From positions 413,562-477,561 of the forward strand of contig CANMOQ010000003.1 in the NCBI GenBank assembly GCA_947499505.1: a stretch of 64,000 nucleotides of DNA, written 5' to 3'. Made by a program: the position numbers and the translations under genes. This document shows, piece after piece, positions 8,195 through 16,943 of the stretch. This stretch comes from an uncultured Erythrobacter sp. GTDB lineage: Bacteria; Pseudomonadota; Alphaproteobacteria; Sphingomonadales; Sphingomonadaceae. The first letter of the stretch is position 1, and each line of letters starts with the position of its first letter. The notes beneath the pieces are model-generated. The model saw only the letters and a program-made list of their open reading frames with translations, made no database searches and was not told the DNA's origin.

Positions 8195-9358
8195 ATGTCA
8201 GTCATCAATGTAGCGCAGCCAGAATTCATGGAAGACGAAGAAATTTCGATCTTCGCTGATGCGGTGGGCAAATTTTATCAGCAGCACGCCCCAGAAAAGC
8301 GCATTCTAAAGTGGCGCGAAGACGGCCAGGTTGAACGGGAATTCTGGAACGAAGCCGGCGAAGCGGGCCTGCTCGGCGTCTCGGTACCGGAAGAATATGG
8401 CGGGCACGGCGGCGATTTCCGTCATGACATCGTGGTGATCGACCAACAGGCAAAGCACGGCGTTGAAGGGTTCGCCGCCAGCCTGCACAACACCGTGATC
8501 CTGCCCTATCTCGTGCGCCACGGCACCGAGGAGCAAAAGAGGAAATATCTACCCAAGCTGGTGACCGGCGAACTGGTCAGCGCAATTGCGATGACCGAGC
8601 CCGGCGTCGGATCGGACCTGCAAGGCATCACAACCACCGCGCTTAAGGATGGCAATGGCTACCGCATCAACGGCGCCAAAACCTATATCTCCAGCGGTCA
8701 GACAGCCGATTTCATTATTGTAGTCGCCAAGACCGATCCGAATGAGCGGGCCAAGGGCATCTCGCTGATGCTGCTCGAGACCGAGGGCGCAGAAGGGTTC
8801 CAACGCGGCAAGAAGCTCGACAAGATCGGGCTGGATGCCGCCGACACCTCAGAGCTGTTCTTTGACGATGTGTTCGTGCCAGCAGAAAACGTGCTCGGCG
8901 GGGTTGAGGGCAAAGGCTTCTACCAGCTGATGGGCGAGCTGCCTCAGGAACGCCTGATCATCGCCATGGGCGCGATGACCGGCATCGAAAAAGCGCTCGA
9001 GACTACGATGGAATTCGTCAAGGACCGCAAGGCCTTTGGCCAGACGATCTGGGATTTCCAGAACACGCAGTTTGTGATGGCTGAGCTTGCTGCACGCAGC
9101 ACAGCGGCGCGGGTCTTCGTCAATCACTGCATCGCCCTGCATCTGAAGGGTGAGCTCGATGTGCCAACCGCCTGCATGGCCAAACTCATGGTCACAGAAC
9201 TGCAGGGTGAAGTGGTCGACAAATGCCTGCAATTCCACGGCGGGGCTGGGTTCATCAATGACTATCCGATCGCTCGGATGTACCGCGATTGCCGCATCAC
9301 GCGGATCTTTGGCGGCTCGAACGAAGTGATGAAAATGGTGATCGCGCGCGGGATGTAG
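8195..9358 (+). CDS. acyl-CoA dehydrogenase
   Basis: This 387-aa FAD enzyme shows the family motifs MTEPGVGSDLQGI (flavin/substrate), QFHGGAGFINDYPIARMYRD and the C-terminal IFGGSNEVMK that supplies the catalytic glutamate. It introduces the alpha-beta double bond in an acyl-CoA and passes electrons to ETF. It begins three nt after the stop of the hydratase gene, with AAGGGTAAG in that gene's end acting as ribosome-binding region. Chain-length preference cannot be read. It faces the TBDR gene, from which a bidirectional hairpin separates it. Confidence 0.93.
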   Translation: MSVINVAQPEFMEDEEISIFADAVGKFYQQHAPEKRILKWREDGQVEREFWNEAGEAGLLGVSVPEEYGGHGGDFRHDIVVIDQQAKHGVEGFAASLHNTVILPYLVRHGTEEQKRKYLPKLVTGELVSAIAMTEPGVGSDLQGITTTALKDGNGYRINGAKTYISSGQTADFIIVVAKTDPNERAKGISLMLLETEGAEGFQRGKKLDKIGLDAADTSELFFDDVFVPAENVLGGVEGKGFYQLMGELPQERLIIAMGAMTGIEKALETTMEFVKDRKAFGQTIWDFQNTQFVMAELAARSTAARVFVNHCIALHLKGELDVPTACMAKLMVTELQGEVVDKCLQFHGGAGFINDYPIARMYRDCRITRIFGGSNEVMKMVIARGM

Positions 9359-9460
9359 GTTCGCGTCACGATACCGTGCCGCCCGGATCGTAACCCGGTG
9401 TGATAATCCGGGTGGAAGGGTGGAGGGCGCGGGCTGGCTAAGTTCAGCAAACCAACGCAC

Positions 9461-9500
9461 AAACAAAAAGGGGCGGCTCGCTTATGCGGACCGCCCCTTC
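9461..9500 (-). terminator. rho-independent terminator of the TBDR gene (possibly bidirectional)
   Basis: A 9-bp stem AAGGGGCGG/CCGCCCCTT (9468-9476 and 9491-9499) with a 14-nt loop is followed on the minus strand by TTTTTGTTTG. It lies 60 nt past the TBDR stop. On the plus strand the U-tract is weaker but the same hairpin may stop the acyl-CoA dehydrogenase transcript. Confidence 0.8.
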
Positions 9501-9558
9501 TCTTTGCCCTCTCCCAAAGGCAAGCCGCCGCTAGGCGGACCTGGTCGTGGTGTGAGCC

Positions 9559-12135
9559 TTAGAACTTGCCTCGAACAGTCACACCATATGTGGCTGGCTC
9601 TTGCGCGAATGCAGAGCGTGATGATCCGCGCAGCACGGTGTTGAACGTCACACCGCGTGTCACTTCATCAGTCACGTTTACGCCCCAGACTTCGACCGTC
9701 CAGCTCTCATCCTGAGCGCCAATGCCAACCCGCAGATTGACCTTGGTGTTGCTGTCCTGAACATCGAACGGCACCAGCGGCGCTGCATCAACCGCGGCTT
9801 GAATATCGCCGCCAAAGCCCGCGATGATCGCTGCGCTCGGCACGGTTGTCGCTTGCGTTGAAGTCCGACGATCGCTCTCGGTCCGGATCTGACCAGAGAA
9901 GAAACCGCGAAGATTACTGCCGATATCCCGGTCGTAATTCACGCCTGCAATGGCCACGATATCGGGCGCATTGGTGAGCGAGTTTCCGCACAGCGAGGTG
10001 ACGTTGGCGTTTGGCACGCCGCCATCGCAATCCTCAGGATAGCGCGCGTCTGTCACAGTCAGGCCAGCGTTGAAGGTCAGCTCCGGAGTGGGCCGGATCA
10101 CCGATTCAATCTCAACGCCGGACGAAATCGCCCGGTTAACATTGAAAGTAGTGAACTGAGCGCCGGTAAATTCCAGAACCTGGAAGTTTGAAAACTCCTC
10201 GACAAAGCCAGCTACGTTGAGCGTGACAGCATCATCCAGGAACTGCGCCTTCACGCCGACTTCATAGGCATCGACTTCTTCCGAGAGGAAGGTTGGATCA
10301 GCGCCGCCAGCGTTCGCCGTAATATCGAGGTTGATACCGCCCGACTTATAACCATGCGTGAAGCTGGCATAGGCCGTGACCGGTGCATCAAATTGATACG
10401 CAATCTTACCGGTATAGATCAGCTCACTGTCGCTAAATGGCACTTCGAATTCCCGTGGCAGCGGGAATGCAATCGCATCACTTCCAATCGCAGGCGCGGT
10501 GAACGCAAAACAACCCGTACCCAGCACATTACCAACAAGGTCAGGCCCCACGGTTGCTGCAATAGTCGGCACGCCGCCCAGTAATGTCAGGCAAGTCGGA
10601 TTGGTGCTCGCAGTCTGATTAAACCCGCCAGTCTTGCTCTCATCCGAATAACGCAGGCCCAAAGTCAGGCTGAGGTTGTCAGTCACGTCCAGCGTGTTGT
10701 GGGTGAAGATCGACCAGCTTTCGCTGCTCTGAGCATAGACGTTGGTTGCGAACGTGCCATTCGGGCTGATGCCGTTCCCATTGGGAATGCCGTCCACAAT
10801 AAGGTCCGTCAGGAATGTGAGCGGCGCTGGGCCCAATGCCCCTCCGAACAGTCCGGCAATTTGCAGATCGTAGTCCGCACCGAGTGAGAAATCGATATCC
10901 GAATCAATCGTCTCATCTGAATAGTAGCCGCCGATGAGCCAGCTTAATGCGCCGTCGAATGCCTCACCTTGCAAGCGCAGCTCAGCAGTGAATGTTTCAA
11001 TGTTCGTATCAAGCCGATCGACATCGAACACGTCTAGGCCAGAGAAGCTGGAATCGTAATTCTCGCTCGACGAGAAGTCGCGATAAGAGCCGATGAAGAT
11101 GAGGTCAGCATTGTCGCTGATCGGGAATTCGATCTCGCCAACGACACCCCATTGCTCAACACTGGCGAGCGGAACGCGGCTGGCCGTTGCAACGCGGTTG
11201 TCTATCGCGCGCTGAGCAGCGGTAACGTCAAACGGCTGAGTGGCTGGAAGCGGCGTTGCCATACCGGCTCGAGCCGGTCCGCCCACAGCGGTCACTGCGC
11301 CTTCGAATGCTGTATTGGCAAGCACTTCAATAGCTGCGCAGCATTGGTTCTCGCTCTCAGTATAATCGAAGATCAAGCGAGCGCTGACGCCGCCTTCGCT
11401 CTCATAGCCGAGCTGACCTCGAATAAGGAATTGATCGATCGTATTCGATTCGCCGATCTGCGCGCCGGTGCCATCAATGATATCGACCGTTCCATCGCGC
11501 TGACGATAAGCGCCCGTCAGGCGAACCGCGAGGGTGTCTTCAATGATCGGCGCATTGACCGCACCCTGCACATTGATGAGGTCAAAATTGCCATATGTGC
11601 CGTTCACGAAACCGCCGAACTCATTGAGATCAGGGCGGCGGGTCGTGATGTTAAGTGCACCAGCCGAGGTGTTACGGCCAAACAGAGTGCCCTGCGGACC
11701 GCGCAGAACCTCGACTCGCTCAATATCGACAAACTCGCCGAGCGCGATGCCCGGACGCGATTGATAGGCGCCGTCTACAAAGATGCCGACCGCACTTTCA
11801 AAGCCAATGTTGTTAGACGTTGTGCCCACGCCGCGAATCCGCAGCACGACCGAACCCGAGGCGATCTGCGCATTGGATGTCGAGAAGCTGGGTGAAACCT
11901 GCGTGATGTTCTGAACGTTGACGACGCCCTGCTTATCAAGTTGTTCAGGCGTAACCGCAGTAACCGCGATGGGGATGTCCTGGACGTTCTCTGCCCGGCG
12001 GGTGGCGGTGACGATAATCACGTTATCATCAACGACCTGCTCGGCACCATCATCACTATCTTGGGCCAAGGCTGGTTGAGCCAAGATGCTGGTCGCCATT
12101 AGGCCAGACGCGTAAACTGCGAACTTTTTCGTCAT
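9559..12135 (-). CDS. TonB-dependent outer-membrane receptor
   Basis: This 858-aa receptor has a signal peptide (MTKKFAVYASGLMATSILAQ then PALAQ), a plug with TonB-box-like DNVIIVTATRRAENVQDIPI, and a beta-barrel ending in VTVRGKF with a terminal aromatic residue. ATG at 12135 is chosen because GAGAGGAAACCT precedes it; the in-frame ATG six codons upstream lies in that ribosome-binding region. The family imports bulky or scarce ligands using TonB energy. Its position beside beta-oxidation and monooxygenase genes suggests a hydrophobic carbon source, by inference. Three TTGC/TGCA boxes lie in the region upstream of it. Confidence 0.9.
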   Translation of the reverse strand: MTKKFAVYASGLMATSILAQPALAQDSDDGAEQVVDDNVIIVTATRRAENVQDIPIAVTAVTPEQLDKQGVVNVQNITQVSPSFSTSNAQIASGSVVLRIRGVGTTSNNIGFESAVGIFVDGAYQSRPGIALGEFVDIERVEVLRGPQGTLFGRNTSAGALNITTRRPDLNEFGGFVNGTYGNFDLINVQGAVNAPIIEDTLAVRLTGAYRQRDGTVDIIDGTGAQIGESNTIDQFLIRGQLGYESEGGVSARLIFDYTESENQCCAAIEVLANTAFEGAVTAVGGPARAGMATPLPATQPFDVTAAQRAIDNRVATASRVPLASVEQWGVVGEIEFPISDNADLIFIGSYRDFSSSENYDSSFSGLDVFDVDRLDTNIETFTAELRLQGEAFDGALSWLIGGYYSDETIDSDIDFSLGADYDLQIAGLFGGALGPAPLTFLTDLIVDGIPNGNGISPNGTFATNVYAQSSESWSIFTHNTLDVTDNLSLTLGLRYSDESKTGGFNQTASTNPTCLTLLGGVPTIAATVGPDLVGNVLGTGCFAFTAPAIGSDAIAFPLPREFEVPFSDSELIYTGKIAYQFDAPVTAYASFTHGYKSGGINLDITANAGGADPTFLSEEVDAYEVGVKAQFLDDAVTLNVAGFVEEFSNFQVLEFTGAQFTTFNVNRAISSGVEIESVIRPTPELTFNAGLTVTDARYPEDCDGGVPNANVTSLCGNSLTNAPDIVAIAGVNYDRDIGSNLRGFFSGQIRTESDRRTSTQATTVPSAAIIAGFGGDIQAAVDAAPLVPFDVQDSNTKVNLRVGIGAQDESWTVEVWGVNVTDEVTRGVTFNTVLRGSSRSAFAQEPATYGVTVRGKF

Positions 12136-12237
12136 AGGTTTCCTCTCCAACAAACCGATGTCTTATTTTTATGGATCGCAGACTAGTCACGCGCGAATTC
12201 AATCCGCAAGGGCGCGACGTGAGTTCTCCCAAATTGA

Positions 12238-12290
12238 TGCAAAAATGCAACATGTTGTGCTGCAGCGCAGCAAATGTGCAATTTTTGCTG
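12238..12290. promoter_or_regulatory. cluster of TTGC/TGCA boxes upstream of the TBDR
   Basis: Three related elements follow one another: TGCAAAAATGCA (12238-12249), TGCTGCAGCGCAGCA (12258-12272) and TGCAATTTTTGCTG (12277-12290). Closely related sequences occur upstream of the receptors starting at 14388, 46721 and 56504. They lie 100-155 bp before the start of this gene. Confidence 0.5.
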
Positions 12291-12360
12291 CGCCTGCGAA
12301 ATATCCTTGCGGGTTAGCTGGTATTAGCCACTTTGTAGCTAGACCCACCTTGGACCTGAA

Positions 12361-14388
12361 CTAGAAGCCGTAGCGCAGGCCAAACCACACAGTGCGCGGC
12401 ACGCCCAGATCAATCGCGCCGTTCGAATTGCGGGTCACGATCTCTTCATCAAGCAGGTTCTCACCGCGCAGCACGGCTGAGAACTCACCCGCAATCGGCA
12501 CTTGGAAAAACGCATCCAAAGTGGTCGCCGCTGGCAGAGAGGTCGTTTCCTGATCGTCTTCGAACTGCGCGCCAGTGTGGCGCACAGTGCCGGCCAGCCG
12601 CCAGCCGTCCGCTGGCTCCCACGCCAGCGTAGCGGAGAAAGCAAGCTCTGGCGTTTGCGGAGGGCAATTGCCATCAAGCGCGATAGATGCGCCAGAACCG
12701 GCGATCTCAGCATCGGTGTACGCCAGCGAACCATTAAAGCTCACCTGACCAAGTTCTAGCCCAAGCGCAGCCTCTATCCCCTGCGCTTCAATGGCTGGCA
12801 GGTTTTGCCGTTGCCGCAGGGTTGGCGTGAGCGTGACGTTGGCAATTGCGTTCTCAACCTGATTGTCAAACGCGGTCAGAGCCAGACTGACATTCTCATT
12901 GGGCCGCCAATCAAGACCAACCTCAAACCCTTCGAGCCGCTCATTTTCGAGCGCGGCATTGGCCTGTGTCACAACTGGGAAAACCACAAAGGGACGGTAG
13001 AGCTCGTTCAAGGTCGGTAGCCGCAAGCCGGTGTAGGCCGCCGCGCGCAGGGCAAGGCCGCCGCCGAGATCATAGGATGCGCCGGCGCGCCAAGAGAGCG
13101 TCCAATCGCTGCGATCCGGCGCGATTGTTTCGCTGACCAAGGCACCGCTGGCATCAACCGCGCGGAAGAAACCGTCGGAGATAACCGTGCGGTCGGCCCG
13201 CAAGCCGCCGGTCAGCAGCAGCGCGCCGATTTGCCAATCGTCCTCAACGAACAGACCGAGATCGCTGTTGGTGCCTCCCGCACGGCGGCGTTCCCGCAAA
13301 TTGCCGGTGAAGGCGCTGAACGCCTCCTCCTGCAATTCGCCATCAGAACGGCGGTAGTCGACGCCCAGCCGGACATTGTGACCGCCGCCAACCGGCGGGC
13401 GCACTTCGATTTTGCCGCCAAGCCCGGTTGAAGGCGTGTTGCGCTGATCAAGCACGCGGACAAAGCGGGTGGAGCTGATCACGATATTGGAGAAATTGCG
13501 CGCCTGAACATAGGCCAGCGCATCAAACTGCCAATCGCCCCGGCCAACGAAGCGGATGCTCGCGTCTTGGCCTTCGCTGGTGGAGTCTGCTCCGTCAAAA
13601 CGCAGTGTGCGGGCATCATCAAAGACCTGCACCCGCGCTTGCAATTCGACGTCATCCGTCAATGGCGCTGCGGCTCGCACACCGACGCTCCAGCTGTCGA
13701 AAGCGGCGCGTGCTGTTGCGGGCACGCGCTGGTCCTGAGGCGTGGTGAAGAAGCCTTGCCCTCTGTCCCAGCGGCCGCTCACCACAGCAAAGCCGGAGCC
13801 AAGATTTGCGCCAAGGCTAGCGCTCGCTTCGGTTTCCTCGCGGTCATTCAACAGCAGGCTGGCGTTGACCGGGCCAAGCGTATCGAGGCTGGCGCTTTCA
13901 AGCTCAATCGTGCCTGCCAGCGCGCCCGCGCCAAACAGACCAGAGCCACCGCCGCGCGTCACCCGGACACGGCCTAATTGCTCAGGCGCAATAGAACTGA
14001 GCGGGACAAAGCCGAAAAACGGATCGGTGATCGGCACACCGTCAAGCACCACCAAGGCGCGGCTGGTCGCATTGCCGCCCAGCGCCCTTAAGGTAACGCC
14101 CTGCGCGCTGGGGTTGGAGGAGCGGCTGTCAGACCGGCGAAACTGCTGGAAACCAGCAACATTGCGCAGCGCATCTTCGATCCGGCCAGAGCCGGTGGCG
14201 ATGATCGCTTCACGGTCAATCTCGCTGGTTGCATAGACGCCAGTGGAAGCTGCCTGCTCCAACCCTTCACCTGTGACGACGATCACATTGTCATCGCCAT
14301 CACGATCAGATCCTTGGTCTTGAGCATAAAGCGGAGCGGACAAAACGAGGGGGAGAGCGGCCGACAGCGACCATCGCATTTTCAACAT
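12361..14388 (-). CDS. TonB-dependent receptor, BtuB/CirA-like size class
   Basis: This receptor of about 675 aa starts MLKMRWSLSAALPLVLSAPL with a signal peptide ending in YAQ. Its plug contains DDNVIVVTGEGLEQ, ALRNVAGFQQFRR, VTLRALGGNATSRALVVLDG and RGGGSGLFGAGALAGTIEL, and its barrel ends in WFGLRYGF. The exact start is uncertain because there is no strong ribosome-binding site at 14388; an internal ATG at 14379 is an alternative. At about 675 aa it is shorter than the other receptors here, the size of cobalamin or siderophore receptors, but no cobalamin riboswitch is seen. It is divergent from the Baeyer-Villiger monooxygenase gene, with a TTGC box between them. Confidence 0.88.
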   Translation of the reverse strand: MLKMRWSLSAALPLVLSAPLYAQDQGSDRDGDDNVIVVTGEGLEQAASTGVYATSEIDREAIIATGSGRIEDALRNVAGFQQFRRSDSRSSNPSAQGVTLRALGGNATSRALVVLDGVPITDPFFGFVPLSSIAPEQLGRVRVTRGGGSGLFGAGALAGTIELESASLDTLGPVNASLLLNDREETEASASLGANLGSGFAVVSGRWDRGQGFFTTPQDQRVPATARAAFDSWSVGVRAAAPLTDDVELQARVQVFDDARTLRFDGADSTSEGQDASIRFVGRGDWQFDALAYVQARNFSNIVISSTRFVRVLDQRNTPSTGLGGKIEVRPPVGGGHNVRLGVDYRRSDGELQEEAFSAFTGNLRERRRAGGTNSDLGLFVEDDWQIGALLLTGGLRADRTVISDGFFRAVDASGALVSETIAPDRSDWTLSWRAGASYDLGGGLALRAAAYTGLRLPTLNELYRPFVVFPVVTQANAALENERLEGFEVGLDWRPNENVSLALTAFDNQVENAIANVTLTPTLRQRQNLPAIEAQGIEAALGLELGQVSFNGSLAYTDAEIAGSGASIALDGNCPPQTPELAFSATLAWEPADGWRLAGTVRHTGAQFEDDQETTSLPAATTLDAFFQVPIAGEFSAVLRGENLLDEEIVTRNSNGAIDLGVPRTVWFGLRYGF

Positions 14389-14424
14389 GGGCCGCCGCTT
14401 AGACGAACCGCTCACGCAAGTCAG

Positions 14425-14437
14425 TTGCAAAATGCAA
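14425..14437. promoter_or_regulatory. TTGC box (TTGCAAAATGCAA) between TBDR and monooxygenase
   Basis: A near-palindrome of the same type as the boxes near 12240 and 56625. It lies 37 nt before the TBDR start and about 60 nt before the monooxygenase start, so it could act on either. Confidence 0.45.
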
Positions 14438-14498
14438 TCGTGACTCGCTTTTGCGTCCATCGTGTGCTTACTTCAACATCAAGAGGAGAGAGAAGACG

Positions 14499-16007
14499 AT
14501 GCTGGCCACTGCACCAGAGGTTGATGTTCTGATTGTTGGCGCCGGAATTTCTGGCATCGGCATGGCCGCGCACATGGAAATGAAGGCGCCGCATCACTCC
14601 TATGCGATCGTCGAACAGCGCGACAATTTGGGCGGGACGTGGGATCTGTTCCGCTATCCCGGCATCCGGTCTGACAGCGATATGCACACGCTCGGCTTTG
14701 ATTTTGAGCCGTGGCGGCATGAGAAAAGCATCGCCGATGCGCCGTCGATCCTGGAATATCTCAATCGGATCGCGGATGAGCGCGGCATTCGCCAGCACAT
14801 CCGCTTTGGCCACAAGGTGATCTCTGCCGATTTCCGAGATGATGAAGCCCGCTGGCATGTCGAGATGGAGCTGTCCGACGGCACGAGCACGCGCATCACT
14901 GCGAACTTCCTCTACCTCGGCTCTGGCTATTACGACTATGACGAGCCGTTCGACGCCGGATTTGATCTGGGTGATTTCGAAGGCCAGGTTTTGCACCCGC
15001 AATTCTGGCCAGAGGATTTGGACTACACCGGCAAACGCGTGGTCGTGATTGGCTCCGGCGCGACAGCCGTCACGATCGTCCCGAGCATGGCGGATAAAGC
15101 CGCGCATGTGACCATGCTTCAACGCACGCCGACCTGGATGGCGTCTCAGCCTGCGAAGGATTGGTTCGCCAACACTCTACGCAAGATACTGCCAGCGAAC
15201 CTCGCCTACCGGATCACCCGGTTCAAGAATATCCGGATGCAGGACTTCACCTTCAAGCTCGCGCGCAATCGCCCGCAAAAGGTGAAAGACGCGCTGCATA
15301 AGAAGATCGAGAAAGCGCTCGGTCCGAATTACGACAAGGCCAGCTTTACCCCGCCCTATGATCCGTGGGATCAACGCCTGTGCCTAGTGCCTGACGATGA
15401 TCTGTTTGCGGCCATGAACGCAGGCAAGGCTGCGGTGGTCACCGGGCATATTGCGAAGTTTGAGAAAGGCGGCGTTCGGCTGAAATCAGGCGAGTTGATC
15501 GAGGCGGATATCGTGGTGACGGCAACCGGCCTCAAGCTCGCGGTCGCGGGCAAAATCGCGCTCAGCCAAAACGGCGTACCCACCGAGCTTAGCCAGCGCT
15601 TCTATTATAAAGGCTGCATGTTCTCGAACCTGCCCAACCTTGCTGTGGTGTTCGGCTATCTCAATGCCAGCTGGACGCTGAGAGCGGACATCAATTCAGA
15701 TTACATCTGCCGTCTGCTCAATCACATGCGCAAAACCGGCGCGGCCATCGCTACCCCAGTCCTCACGCCAGAGGCTGAAGCCACCTTGGAAGAGGACGAT
15801 ATTTTCGACTTCTCCAGTGGCTATATTCAGCGCGGCAAGCACATCATGCCAAAGAACGCAGTCGAATACCCATGGCGGCTCAATCAGGAATATGTGCTTG
15901 ATCGCAAGCGCATGGCAAGCGATCCGCTCGACGATGGCTGGCTGAAGTTCAGCAATGCCAGCGAAGAAGCGGGCGCATCAGGCGGTGAGCTCGAAGCGGC
16001 GGAATAG
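14499..16007 (+). CDS. Baeyer-Villiger-type flavin monooxygenase
   Basis: This 502-aa protein has a GAGISG dinucleotide fold at residues 14-19, a second GSGATAV fold near 185, and between them the Baeyer-Villiger fingerprint FxGxxxHxxxWP at 160-171 (FEGQVLHPQFWP). These enzymes insert an oxygen beside a ketone using NADPH and O2, giving an ester or lactone. ATG at 14499 is preferred because AAGAGGAGAG lies upstream. It is divergent from a TBDR gene and followed by a CinA-like gene and a GMC alcohol oxidase, which suggests an oxidative route for a ketone or cyclic alcohol. The substrate is not determined. Confidence 0.88.
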   Translation: MLATAPEVDVLIVGAGISGIGMAAHMEMKAPHHSYAIVEQRDNLGGTWDLFRYPGIRSDSDMHTLGFDFEPWRHEKSIADAPSILEYLNRIADERGIRQHIRFGHKVISADFRDDEARWHVEMELSDGTSTRITANFLYLGSGYYDYDEPFDAGFDLGDFEGQVLHPQFWPEDLDYTGKRVVVIGSGATAVTIVPSMADKAAHVTMLQRTPTWMASQPAKDWFANTLRKILPANLAYRITRFKNIRMQDFTFKLARNRPQKVKDALHKKIEKALGPNYDKASFTPPYDPWDQRLCLVPDDDLFAAMNAGKAAVVTGHIAKFEKGGVRLKSGELIEADIVVTATGLKLAVAGKIALSQNGVPTELSQRFYYKGCMFSNLPNLAVVFGYLNASWTLRADINSDYICRLLNHMRKTGAAIATPVLTPEAEATLEEDDIFDFSSGYIQRGKHIMPKNAVEYPWRLNQEYVLDRKRMASDPLDDGWLKFSNASEEAGASGGELEAAE

Positions 16008-16068
16008 GCACATCAATCAGACGTGCAAACGCTTGAGGTCAAAGCAAGAGTGACCTAATCCACCACCC

Positions 16069-16830
16069 ATGACCACATCGGACAAAATCTGGACCGCAGG
16101 CCTCGTCATTATTGGCGATGAGATCCTCTCCGGCCGCACCCAAGACAAGAACATCGCGCAGGTTGCATCCTGGTTGCAGGTGCAAGGCATACGTCTGGCC
16201 GAGGTGCGCGTGGTGCCCGATGTGGAGGATAAAATTGTCGAGGCGGTCAACGCTCTGCGCGCGGACAATGACTATCTCTTCACCACCGGCGGGATCGGCC
16301 CAACGCATGACGACATTACGGTCGATGCGGTGGCCAAGGCGCTTGGCGTGCCGGTTGTCATCAATGAAGAGGCGCGCGCGCTGCTGACCCGCTATTACGA
16401 AGACAAAGGCGGCATCAACGAAGGCCGCCTGCGCATGGCCCGCGTGCCCGAAGGCGCTGAGCTGATCCCCAATCGCATGTCAGGTGCGCCCGGTATCCGG
16501 CGCGGTAATGTGATCCTGATGGCGGGCGTTCCGCACATCGCCGCTGGCATGCTCGATGCACTCACCGGCAAGCTGGAAGGCGGCGCGCCGCTGATCACGG
16601 AAACCGTCGGCTGCTGGATCGCGGAAAGCGAAGTCGCAAACCTTCTGATCGAGGTCGAACAGGCGCATGAGGGATGCCAGATCGGCTCCTACCCCTTCTT
16701 TCGCGAGGGCAAAGTGGGCGCCAATTTCGTCCTGCGCTCAACTGAAAAAGACACACTCAAATCTGCTGTAGATTCGCTGTGCGATGGGCTAGCAACAAGC
16801 GGCTATGATTTCACGCCGGGCGGTATTTAA
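16069..16830 (+). CDS. CinA-N-like / molybdopterin-binding domain protein
   Basis: This 253-aa protein consists of a MoCF-type domain: GLVIIGDEILSGRTQDKN near the start, LFTTGGIGPTHDDIT at about 79-93, and AGVPHIAAGM later. These are the hallmarks of CinA N-terminal and MoaB/MogA-like proteins. The C-terminal deamidase domain of full CinA is absent, as in many alphaproteobacterial homologues. A role in molybdopterin handling or nucleotide repair (NMN/ADP-ribose metabolism) is possible but not shown. It lies about 60 nt after the monooxygenase gene in the same direction. Confidence 0.85.
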   Translation: MTTSDKIWTAGLVIIGDEILSGRTQDKNIAQVASWLQVQGIRLAEVRVVPDVEDKIVEAVNALRADNDYLFTTGGIGPTHDDITVDAVAKALGVPVVINEEARALLTRYYEDKGGINEGRLRMARVPEGAELIPNRMSGAPGIRRGNVILMAGVPHIAAGMLDALTGKLEGGAPLITETVGCWIAESEVANLLIEVEQAHEGCQIGSYPFFREGKVGANFVLRSTEKDTLKSAVDSLCDGLATSGYDFTPGGI

Positions 16831-16943
16831 CCACAAATCGGCAAAGATTGGCGCGTCCTTACAAGGAATCGCCGTTATTTCTATTTCGGACAAAAGCAAA
16901 TTGCGTCATCTTCTCCTTGCCTAAGCAAAGGGGAGATTGTGAG

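Noticed and set aside
12136..12360. Possible cobalamin riboswitch near the TBDR genes
   Set aside because: No B12-box or aptamer core was seen; the region is explained by the TTGC boxes.
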